DNA from: Lepas anatifera
Lineage: Eukaryota; Arthropoda; Thecostraca; Lepadidae
Reading direction: 5' to 3'
Assembly (NCBI GenBank): GCA_034440635.1
Contig: JAOTON010001478.1
Span: 1,984,001-2,048,000, forward strand
DNA: 64,000 bases
Within the stretch, counting starts at the first letter, position 1. Each line of letters starts with the position of its first letter. Made by a program: the position numbers and the translations under genes. Positions 36,877-47,233 of the stretch are shown here, piece by piece. Under the pieces are notes generated by a model, which searched no databases, was not told where the DNA came from, and saw only the letters and a program-made list of their open reading frames with translations.

Positions 36877-37505
36877 GACGGGAGGCGGGTAACCGCCCCC
36901 CGTCTGGTTCTTCGGATAGAACATAAAAACGGCGGCGCGTAGCGCCGCCGCACTTGTATCCATACGCGTATATTAACAGTAAAAACGCAGTACATGGTAA
37001 AACATACACTCCTAACACTAGGCAAAGAAAACTAGGCAGGGGCGCCGCCACGGAATTTAAGCCACCACACATTTATTAGGTAGGTACATAACACACTCGG
37101 GTTAAAAATAAACTCAGGTTAAAAAACTTGACATACCTTCTCTCATCATTTTTACAACTGTTGTCAAAATTTTAAGGTTAGGTCATCTCAGGTCAGGTCA
37201 CCAGTACAGGTCAAGTGACCTGACCTCAAAGTTTAAGACAACATAAGTCGGAACAAAGTGAACTCATCCGATTGAAGCGACCTGACAAAATGGTTAAAAT
37301 ATTTCGATGGAGAAGCGTATGGGCTACCCAAAGCCGTTTACCATTTTTCACTACCTACCGTGGTTCTGGAGATTTTAGGGGGTACCCGCGCCCCCTGTCA
37401 AAGCGAAGGTGGCTCAGAGCCCCGTTAATGCGCGTGTTAATCTGGTAAAACAACGAGATAAAACGTTAATCCGTACGAGATAAAACGTGTTCGAGATTAA
37501 ATGTG

Positions 37506-37865
37506 GCGGTCTCCCAGGGCGGACCACCCTGAAAGACCGCCTGGGCCTTTCACGGCAGAAGAGTGTGGAGGTGGATCGCCTGCGCATTGGCCACTCCCTT
37601 CTCCTGTGCAGCTACCGAAAGAGGATCGGCCTGAACCCGGAGGCCACGTTACAGGAATGCGACGATGGAGAGGACGAGATCCTCCACCACCTTCTGACCC
37701 GGTGCCCTGCGCACGCTGACCTGCGCTGGGACACATTTGGACGGGACGACCCACCCATCCGGGAAGCGCTGGCGGACCCACGACGGCTGGCGATGTTCCT
37801 GCGGCGGTTGGGGCGCCTGCAGGGGCGCCCCCTCCCATATGGCCGGAACACTCAATCAATCAATC
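37506..37865 (+). mobile_element. 5'-truncated LINE, C-terminal end only
   Basis: The reading frame has DRLGLSRQKSVEVDRLRIGH, YRKRIGL and CDDGEDEILHHLLTRCPAHA, then FLRRLGRL. This is the tail of a LINE ORF2 (zinc-knuckle-like region after the RT), of the R1/Jockey/I kind. It ends with a short CAAT tandem tail. A 12-bp TSD AGATTAAATGTG flanks it at 37494-37505 and 37866-37877, proof of target-primed insertion. The RT and endonuclease are absent. Confidence 0.82.
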
Positions 37866-37877
37866 AGATTAAATGTG

Positions 37878-40067
37878 TCCGTCGACATCTAAATCTTTGA
37901 TATAATTGTAATTCTTTGGTCTCCGGAGAATATAAAAACACGTAGTCTAGAGAACCGGAGAATAGCTGAATGTGATACGGAAGAATAACTCTTGATATGC
38001 GTCAGAACTGGGGAACCAGAGAGCAGCCACCACGATCCTTGGATGAACTAACAAAAGTGTGGAACGCACCACGAACCCAAACCTGATCACTTTTTGTTTC
38101 AGGGAGAACGTTTGTTGTGTGTTGCAGGTTGGAGATGGACTGGCCACCTCACTCCTCTGTCCGTGGTGGTAGCTCTTTCTAATTTTTTTCGTATATAGAT
38201 ATAAAATATTTAAGAATACATTGTTTTTTACTTCAAGTTGAGTTAGTTTCTGATCAGGGCACATCAAGAAAATATACCTCAAAATTATAGCCTGGAACAG
38301 TTCGTATTAAATAAAAAAGGATTCTACAATTAATCTTAACATTGGTAGTCACAGAGTCTAAACCTAAGATGACGCATCGCAGCTTTAAGACAAGCAAGCT
38401 GCTAGCCTCATGAGTGACATTTGTTTATGAAAATGATAAGCGTTTATTTTTAATACTTCGGAGTTCGGAAACGGTCCTTTCTCATAATAGAACAAACAAT
38501 TCCAAAAGCACTTCATATAACATCATATCATTATATAAAATAGTATATTAACCGTTATTTTTATTAGATTGTTTATTAGATTATCTACGTTGATAAGATA
38601 TTTCATGACCAGCCTCCTCGAATCATAGTTCCAAAATGGGGCTAATACACTGATAAATATTCAGGTACATCCCTTCACCAAAATTCTCATAATATAATAG
38701 GTGAACACATACATTTGTAGTCAGAGTGCTAGGATAACCTCGAATCGAGTTCCAATATTTGAATATTCCAGTACTAAACTGCATTATTCCAGCATTCGAT
38801 TTCCAAATCAGATCTAAATTTCAAGCCTTGGTCACACTATGACCAAAAGTTTTCGCTTATTGTATTATGAGGATTCTGACGAGGGGCTGTGCCCGAATAT
38901 GTGATCACAGTGTGATCACAGGCTCCATTTTGCGTCAAGAATTCGAGAGGCAAAGCCATGAAACATCTTACCAATTTATAATCATGCTCCTCGGCTACGC
39001 AATGCAAAATTCATCTACTTTTAAAAACCAACAGATATCAGTTGATCAATGAGGCTTATATTCAATCTCACAAAAACATGAGAAAATATAACCTACCAGG
39101 AAATTACAAGCGAGTGATAGCCCTCGGCAGGTGAGAAACGCGTGCAACAATCAGGTCTGCGAGTCCCCAACGAGCAGTCTTCCGAGTGCAACGTGGACTA
39201 GAGGATATAACTCAGTACGTCAGTGACGGATCCAGGCCAATGTTTTTTGTGGGGGGGGGAGGGGAGGACAGGGTCCAAAATCGTGAATACACATTTTTTT
39301 AAAGGTCGGTGAAAATCGCAGAGTTTGGGAGGAAACTAAATTTTCCCTGAACCCACCAGTGGGTATCCAGCTCCTAGCTTCCAGTCCTTGAAGTGCACTC
39401 TAAGAAGGCTGGGAGCGAACCAAATACTGAGTGTACATCAAAAGCATAACAGATTTTGCATCTGTCCACAATAAGTGCTACACGGTTTGATAAAATGTTC
39501 ACCGCAATAGTCTGAGCACAGAGGTGTCACTTATTATTTTCGCCGACTTTCGCACGTACGACCACCAACAAAATCTGACCACTTGATTTTTTTCTATAAA
39601 GACCCTTTGCATTACTAGTTTTCTTACCTTTAGGCTAAAAATACTTTTAATGGCATGTTTTACTGAGGTCCTCAGAGGATTTGCCTTAATATACCGCGAT
39701 AAACACCACTTACGCACATACATGAACGTATACTGCGGGCACACAGGCAGACGACCGAGGTGCACTCAGGCAGGTTCGTGTTCAATGCAAAAACTGCTGG
39801 CTGTGGTACTCTGCCAACTCTGGGATTCCATTGCTCGTCCTCTGAAGCTTGTCTTCCAGCAGCAGGCGTAATTTGCGATAGTCACTGTCGAGGGGCAGCA
39901 CCTGATTATTTCTGTTTTGCGTTCAGCTTGCTGGGGTAGGCTCTTCTTAAATTAGAAGATATTTTCACAGCAGGAACAAATGGGACCAAATAAAGGGTAC
40001 AAATAAAATATCACAAGCCCACAATGAAAGCAAACAAGATATCACTGAATCTTGTTTTAAACATATG

Positions 40068-40135
<68 letters not shown>

Positions 40136-40157
40136 GAACAACAGTGACCCAAAATAG
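37878..40157. other. No gene; simple TA repeat at 40071-40130
   Basis: I recognise no exon or element in this AT-rich stretch. A possible transposon end, GTGACGGATCCAGGCC followed by a G run, lies near 39230, but no partner was found. Confidence 0.35.
40071..40130. repeat. (TA)30 microsatellite
   Basis: There are thirty uninterrupted TA dinucleotides, so this tract is likely polymorphic and unstable. Confidence 0.98.
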
Positions 40158-41320
40158 GTTTTGTGCTAGGGTGTCGAGTGGAAAATTCAGCTCGGAATGT
40201 ATGGCGAGTGAGTGGAAAATTCCCCCAAAATGTATGGCGGAGTAAAAAATTTCCAATTTGGGTACTCGGGTGGTAAACTCTCAGAGCCCTTGTTTGAACT
40301 GAGGGATGGATATTTCCTTTAATTTTCTCAAAGTAAATATTTTAAAATCGTCCCCAAACAGCATTGTTTGACCATTACCATGTGAAAAATTTTGGTTAAG
40401 CAGGTAAATCTGTACCAACTGAAACCCTCTGATGTAGTCTTCAATTTTTTTTAGGAATTGGTGAATTTCCACAAATAAAAAGCTTTTTGGGGGCTTCTGA
40501 GACCAACCTTTGGGGGAAAGAACTCTGGGAGCCACCAAGACTAACATTTGTGGGAGGAAGATCAACTCTTGGGGGGCTTCCCTAGACCAACTCTTGTGCC
40601 CCTCCTCTCCTCTCCCACACGACCAGCTCTAAAGGGCCCCTGAGACGAAATATCGGGGCCCCCTTAGACCAACTCTGCAGAGGGGCCTCCGAGATCGGCA
40701 GGTGGTAAAAAATGAAAAGGGATTTTTTCATGCAATACCTAGTGCCAAAATTAATTATCTAAGCATACACTGTATAGTTTTCTGTCCGGGACAACGCCCC
40801 TCCTATACCTATACATATAGTTATCGGAATTTTGGAGGCCACTCCTGACCTCAATCACTGCTCCTCGCATACACCTATGCTGGGGCCCAGTAGAGCCCAG
40901 TAGAGGTTTACACCTAACTAACCCAAACGAAACTACAAACTTTCTATCACGGCAATAAACTCTTCCAGACTCTTGCTAAAAGTTTATTTTCTTTACCTGT
41001 CAATTCCCCTGCTTCTTTTCACATATATACTCACCTTCATATGAATATGCTGCTTTCTATCAATATCTAATCGAAGCTACAGCCAGCCTCCTTTTTTTGT
41101 GTGTGTTGTTTCTTCCTTTCGTCTACAATCAGCCAGGCGCGGCGGGTTGCGACAACGTCAGAGCAACTACTAATTTCAATTTCTGATCGCTTTCCGCTTG
41201 CCGGTCGCATGAGCAACATAATTTGCATTTCAAAAATTGCTCTAAATTAATTTTCTAAATCCTTATAGACTAGAAAATTATACAACTAAAAGCACACCAA
41301 GAGGAAGACTAACAATGTTC

Positions 41321-42651
41321 GGTCCCGCATGAGCGCCTGCTTACCAAATTAGAAGGGTATGGTGTAGGGGGAGGCTGCTAGCCTGGTTGAGAGCATTTCT
41401 CACGGGTCGCCGCCAGCAGGTGGTGGTTGGCTCTTCAGCTTCTGACTGGGTACATGTTACCAGTGGCGTCCCGCAGGGTTCAGTGCTGGGCCCCGTGTTG
41501 TTCCTTGTCTATATCAACGACCTGCCGGACACCATCGCCTCAGGCATCAAAATCTTTGCGGACGACACCAAGCTCTATGCCAGAGCCGACTCCTCCACTC
41601 TTGTTGCATCCCTCCAGGCAGACCTGGAAAGGGCACTGGATTGGTCCTCCACTTGGCAGATGCCCTTCAACTTAAGCAAATGCGGCGTGCTCCACTTAGG
41701 AAACAACAACCAAGAACACAATTACGAAATGGACGGCGGAAAAGTCCAGGCACAAGAGGTTGAGAAGGACCTGGGAGTTCTTGTGGATAGAGACCTGAAA
41801 TTTCGACGCCAGGCAGCCACAGCAGCCTCTAAGGCATCCAGAGTACTGGCGATCATGAGGAGGTCTTTTGCCAACATCGACACTTTCACACTTCCGCTAC
41901 TCTACAAAACTATGGTGCGCCCACTGCTCGAATACGGAAACTCTGTCTGGGGACCATTTAACAGGGCAGATCAGAGGCTTATTGAGAGAGTCCAACGTCG
42001 AGCCACCCGCATGGTACCATCCCTGAGACGACACTCGTATGTTGATAGACTGCGTGCACTCAATCTACCCTCCCTCTACCATCGTCGACTCCGGGGGGAC
42101 ATGATAAGAGTTTATCAACTCTTACATGGCGCCATCGATCAGAACTACACCCAGTTCTTCCATCTTGACGGCCGATCTCGAACGCGCGGGCATGCTATGA
42201 AGTTAACGAAGCCGGATGCTGTCTCGCGCGTGCGTAGGGCGTCCTTCGGGGTCCGGATTGTGAACAGCTGGAATGCATTACCAGCCCACGTGATAGCTGC
42301 TCCTTCATTAAATACGTTCAAGTCTCGGTTGGACAATCACTGGGCCCGGCAGATGTTCCACGTCCCCGACGAAGACCGTTAATCGACACGAGTGCCTGAG
42401 GTACGTGGGCTTCTCGGTATTCGAGAATCATGTATCTCCCCAGGAGCTCATTAGGTCCACACATACACTCTAGGAACACTTCTCGGCAGGTCACTCGGTC
42501 AACGAGGGCCTCCGCTTCTCTCAGATGCTTCGATCTGAGAAAGACTGACAAAAGACTCAGCCTGGAAAGAGCGCGTCAAAGACCAGAGCCAACAGGCCGA
42601 TAAGGCCTTGCAAAATCTGTAATATTTAGGTATAGGTATAGGTATAGGTAT
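41321..42651 (+). mobile_element. 5'-truncated CR1 LINE
   Basis: The copy begins in RT (SVPHERLLTKLEGYGV), suffers a one-base loss near 41364, then runs open from 41387 to 42382. It carries SGVPQGSVLGP, FADD, the LGVLVD segment and the CR1 C-terminal domain (RRATRMV, RRASFGVRIVN). Upstream RT motifs and endonuclease are missing, as usual for 5' truncation. The 3' end has a GGCC-GATAA-GGCC stem-loop at 42595-42607 and a TAGGTA tandem tail at 42627-42650. Protein similarity to the CR1 at 47-52 kb is high but not identical, so the two belong to related subfamilies. Confidence 0.9.
41387..42382 (+). pseudogene. CR1 reverse transcriptase, C-terminal fragment
   Basis: This 331-codon open frame covers the last part of the RT fingers/palm and the CR1 C-terminal domain. 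SGVPQGSVLGP is at residues 26-36 and the catalytic FADD at 57-60. Motif A (the first catalytic Asp) is upstream of the truncation, so no active enzyme can result. The first codon is arbitrary: upstream sequence in another frame encodes the preceding RT residues across a frameshift near 41364. Confidence 0.9.
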
Positions 42652-43695
42652 GTTTTGTCAATAACGAATATGAAACCGGGCTTTCAAAAGCCTAAAGATG
42701 CCGCTTTTATTTACTAGACGTAAAGACGGCGATTTGGTAAGTCCACGCCGTAGACCAGCCATACAAAAAAGTGCCGATGTTTGAAGGGTAACTGGATGCA
42801 TTCTTGTTGCCCAGAAAAATCATTTCATGAAAATGTAGAGTTTCAATGTATTCAAGTACCGGACACTTTCAGTTGAACTTAAATAGCAGCGTATTTATGC
42901 CTAGGGTGTCGTAGGGTGTCGTGAGTGGATTTGGGTGTCACAGGGCGTGGACGCAGCAATGAAGGGCTGATATGGATAAAAATTATTTTCTTCGAAATGA
43001 ATGGTCAATTTTCTACCATAAAATGTCAACAAAATATGCTGCTTAGCATACAAATTTCAAGATAATTGCTTTTAACAACAAGATGACCAAAAATGGTGTT
43101 TCACTATTCTCGGTACCAAAAATACAAAAACAAGTTTTCAAGGACGTAAGCCTAGAAGTCATGTGCACAGATAAACTGCTTTCCAGAAATGTATCTTTCC
43201 AAGCGGTCAGCTCATTTTTTGGCAACACAAGGATAGGGTGTCTAATTTTCCACTCACCAGTTTTGTGAGTGGTGGAATTTAGTGGCGGTGTTCACCCATT
43301 GGAACTTTCTCCCGTGGGGCAGGGGGCACTGAACGTCTTGCCCGCGCCAGAATTTCGATTCAGTTGTTCCACTGAAATCGGTGGATATAAGGATGCCAGT
43401 TATAATTGACTAGAAAAATAGAAATCGCCAGATTTTCTTGCAGAAAAGCCAGAGAAGCGCATGAGAGCCGAGTTAATTTGGCGATCTCTTTGTCGATTCT
43501 GCTGCTCCCTTTTTCCAGTGGACGTTGGTAGAGAAGATAATGGAACTGGCCTTTGTAGTAAGTATTGCTGAGTAAAATTAAATAGTATTAAGTATTGTTG
43601 GAAGTGAGGGGAAAATTCAGCAAAAATATATAAAAGTGAGTGGAAAATTCTGCTTGACTGGGTGTCGTTCTGCACCCAGCACCCCAGGTTTTGGG

Positions 43696-45033
43696 ACACT
43701 GAAGAACAAAGACATCCCCAAAGATGATCTATAGTCTAGATCATGGGTTTGTGGAGGGGTCAGGTGGAACCATGCAAATTCATGTTTTTTATAAATTACA
43801 ATACATTATTTCAACACTGGCCCACAATAGGAAACAAATATTCCAAATTTCAGGTCTATGGGAGAATCGGTCTGATTGGGTTCATCCCATTCAAACTAAC
43901 AAACAAAATGATCATACACAAGCTGGTCCATTGGGACGATAGCTTGATGATACACAGCAGCTACAAAAGACAGGTTTTCTAGTAAACAAATTTTCTCTTT
44001 GAAGCGACCCGCCTAATCTTTCATATATTCTTCCAGGAAAACACAAAAAATTGCATCACCCAAGACTGCCCCCTGTCATTCCTACATGACTATCCATACT
44101 CTTTGTTCACAATTATATTGTTGTATTGGGTACACTCCTAGTGTTTCAAATCATAATACATCTTATCCTAGTTTTCCTTCAGTTCATTTTTAATATCAAT
44201 TATAAAAAGCATGCAGATGGGCATTTTCAGAGGGCAGATGGATGAATTCATCTGCAGATGGGCATGAATGCAGATGGGCATTTTCCGAGGGCAGATGGAT
44301 GAATTCATGCTACAGTCACTTTCATGTCTGGAAACAAACAGTAGCACTTGAAATATGAGTAAATGGATCTGATAAGTAGATAGGAGTACACTGACTACTA
44401 TGTACTGTATGGTACCAAAATAAATGGAAAATCTGTTTCAATCTGTAAAATTAATCAAAAACATTTTCATACTTAAAAGGTAAGCTAAGCAGCAAATGCA
44501 CTAGCATGCACACATTGTGCAGAGCCAGTATTTGTAACAGGTAGAAATTTGTAATTCAAATTACAAGCTTGATATAGACTTTTACTAGAGTGCACAAATA
44601 TTGTAAATATAAAGTTAGACCAAAAAGGAGGGAATATGGGCAATTCAAAAATAATATGCTTAAATAATTGGAGAATTGCCATCACCAAATAATTTTCACC
44701 TATTTTGGTACACAAGTTCACCTGTGCAACAATAAAATGAGGACTTTTGGCATTGACACTGCTCATAAGCCTTGTTCCGTCTGCCAGCACAGCCTTGTCC
44801 GCAAGCCCTTGAGCCTCTCCTCTAGAAAAGAAATACCACAACTCTCTCTAGTATGTGCTATGGCTAATCAGACAAAAATGAACCAGAATACTTATCTACC
44901 AATCACAAAAAGTATGCTACCACTGTTGTGCTGTTACTGTTTTTCCAGCAGCACCACAGCAGGTAGCCAGCCTGTAAATCTAAGATTGGTTCTAAGATTG
45001 GTTCTCAGGGAGAGGCTATAGCCATGTGACATA
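43696..45033. other. No gene recognised
   Basis: This stretch is AT-rich. A two-copy tandem repeat of about 58 bp (GCAGATGGGCATTTTC ... GGATGAATTCAT) lies at 44213-44310. A short direct repeat TCTAAGATTGGT lies near 44985-45002. Confidence 0.4.
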
Positions 45034-45041
45034 GACTCTAT

Positions 45042-45400
45042 CCAGTGTGCAAAGTATGGCATTTTCAACGAGATCTCGTCAGGGTGAGTGCCCTAGGAGA
45101 CAAGAGTGAGTGGTGTGAAGTTCATCAACCTGATGTGAATTTCCCAGACTGGTGCAGGGAAGGTGACACTGAAAACCAAACAAATAATGGCTGAATGGTT
45201 ATAAAGACACAGGAGGGGACCTTATAACAAGTATTTAACTAACTAATACAAGAGGTAGCATTGCATTGTGTGGGTAGGAAAGGGTGCATTTTTCTCTATG
45301 GTATAGAGCAGTTTGGTGTGAATTTTTGGTGTCTGGCAGTGCAATGATTTTAGGTGGCTGGTGTGACTCGTCTAGCCTGCTGCCATACTTTGCAGACTGG
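45042..45400 (+). mobile_element. MITE-1 copy C
   Basis: This 359-bp copy has ends CCAGTGTGCAAAGTATGGCA and TGCCATACTTTGCAGACTGG. The TSD is GACTCTAT (45034-45041) and GACTCAAT (45401-45408), with one mismatch. It lies 42 bp left of hAT-E, whose termini are clearly related. Confidence 0.92.
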
Positions 45401-45544
45401 GACTCAATGCTGCTTGCTGATTGGTGTTGACAGACGAAACGACCAGTCTGCAGAACGTGGCAGGCGACTCGACGAGGCGCTTGGGGCAGCCAAAGCCTGC
45501 CCCAATTGGGGCAGAAATTTGGATGCTGGGGCAGACTCCTCCAA

Positions 45545-47083
45545 TAGGAGGGTATTTTTACTGATACATTTTTATCTACTCCATTTTAAACGGAAACACC
45601 CAGCAAATGAAATAAAACTGTGCATCCAACTCCACGACGACAACGCACTCACCACCCCCCACGCACAGCAGCAGCTATCTTGCATTCATGTTGCATGACT
45701 TCAAGAATACTTTTATTCAAAGGTATATTTACAAGCGAAGTCTTTTCCCCTACAGACGTCATTTGCCTCTGCTTTCAGGCCGTATAATCTAAACTTTACA
45801 AAATTTTTCAATTGATAACTAAATTTGAAAAAGAATAATTTTTCTAAAGCTAAAGCATTTCCCCCATTTTCCCAAATTTTCATGAAAGCATAACAAAATT
45901 TGGAATATTTTCACAAGACTCAAGCAAAGAAAGATTCCCGTACGCCCTTGTGACGTCACATCACTGACCGGCATTTTTCTTGGGAGGAAGGGGCTGGCAT
46001 GATTTTCTTATGAACGGTGGAGCCTTTGAACAGTGGACCTTTTGACATACACCCGATTTGCCGGCCTTTGGTGATCAAAACATAGCAGAGGAAATGCAAA
46101 AAACTACATACAGGGAAATTTTTTTAGAGTTCTTAGATTGTTTTTTGTAACTAAAACTTAGTTTAGATTAAAAATTTACCAAAAAAATTAAATTTAGCTT
46201 TAGAAAGGCACACGTTGCCCGATTTTTTATTAATTTCCAGGAACTTTGACTTTACGTCTTTAAAAATTTCCTGATTTGGTATCTTTTAACCATACGCCTC
46301 TTGATGACAAATATGACGCGTTTGAGACAATGCAGCTTTTACCTTACCTTACCCAGGGTACTTTAACTACGGGTACAACCAAGTTTCCTACTAAATATAG
46401 TCCTCCCATGATGACGTCACCGCCCTTTCCTACTAAGTTATAGGAGATTCTTTTAAGTTTTTGGAAGGATCAGCTGGAACATATCAAGTTTGGGCGTATT
46501 TGGCACCAATCTAGTATAAATCGAAATCAACTTGTTTCACCCATTTGACAGTAACCTTGATCTCAACGGCGAGCAGTGTATTTTACGTAAATCTAATGAA
46601 AAAATTATAACACTTCAAAGAATTTGTTGAAAGGGCATGCATTTACTTGATCAACTCAGGCCTACTTAATAGCCGAGAGAAATAAATTTACCTTCACTCA
46701 AGAGATCACCGATGTTTATTGTCTTCTGCTGCAGGTACCACCAACAGCCAATCAAAGGTCAGAAATCAACAGCCAATCAAAATCGAGATTAGTCTTACAG
46801 CAAACAGCTGTTAGTGCTGAACCTGTCCTTATTTTGACACGCTCTGGAAAATTTGTAAAAATAATATTCTTCACTGGAGTTTTTGCAAAACGTCTGATGG
46901 TTTCACAAATAAAAATCTTTTAGCTTTCTGTTCAACCATATAAGTTCTGTTGATACAGTTCTAAAATAGGTTATTTAGAGCTTCGAAAAAGTGCAATTTC
47001 TCCTATGCCCTGCATAGTAACTGTAGTGCCTCTCCAGCCATGATGACGTAATGCTGCCAAACAACTTGAACGGGGTCTGACCT
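45545..47083. other. hAT-E interior, no gene
   Basis: This AT-rich sequence is left of the CR1 3' end. I recognise no coding motif. GACGTCA/TGACGTAA words occur at 45950, 46420 and 47044 but are too sparse to interpret. Confidence 0.35.
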
Positions 47084-47233
47084 TACCTAGGGATTTCGGA
47101 AATTGGAGGCCATGATGGCCTGCTGGCTCCGTTCACTAACGAGCTCAGGTATAAGAAGTCAATACTCGGTCATTCTCAGGACCTAGGCCTGAGTGAGGTC
47201 ATTGAAGTTTGCTCATTTCCGGGATCGTAATGG

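Larger units (their letters stand above)
32244..37436. mobile_element. TTAA-2 copy 2, split by hAT-C
   Basis: It starts CACGCGCATTGACGGGAG right after the TTAA at 32240-32243, which is also the right TTAA of TTAA-1. It ends CGTTAATGCGCGTG before TTAA at 37437-37440. hAT-C occupies 32262-36876. The remaining 560-570 bp matches the copy at 2146-2984, including GGCGGGTA(C/A)CCGCC, the GGCGGCGCGTAGCGCCGCC hairpin and the segment with CCGTTTACC. It also contains a small MITE-3 end near 37036. Confidence 0.85.
40166..43687. mobile_element. hAT-D: probable 3.5-kb hAT-like element
   Basis: The ends are CTAGGGTGTCG and, inward from the right, CTGGGGTGCTGGGTG. The flanking 8-mers GTTTTGTG (40158-40165) and GTTTTGGG (43688-43695) match at seven of eight. 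GAGTGGAAAATTC words recur near the left end (40175, 40210) and the right end (about 43614), with the reverse form near 43235. The TIR is short, so this is less certain than hAT-A, B, C and E. It carries a truncated CR1 at 41321-42651. Confidence 0.6.

Noticed and set aside
37497..37859. Minus-strand frame opposite the LINE tail
   Set aside because: The plus-strand frame carries the LINE zinc-knuckle-like motif; the other is its shadow.
40011..40256. Open frames with an IYIYIY run
   Set aside because: They are a translation of the (TA)30 microsatellite.
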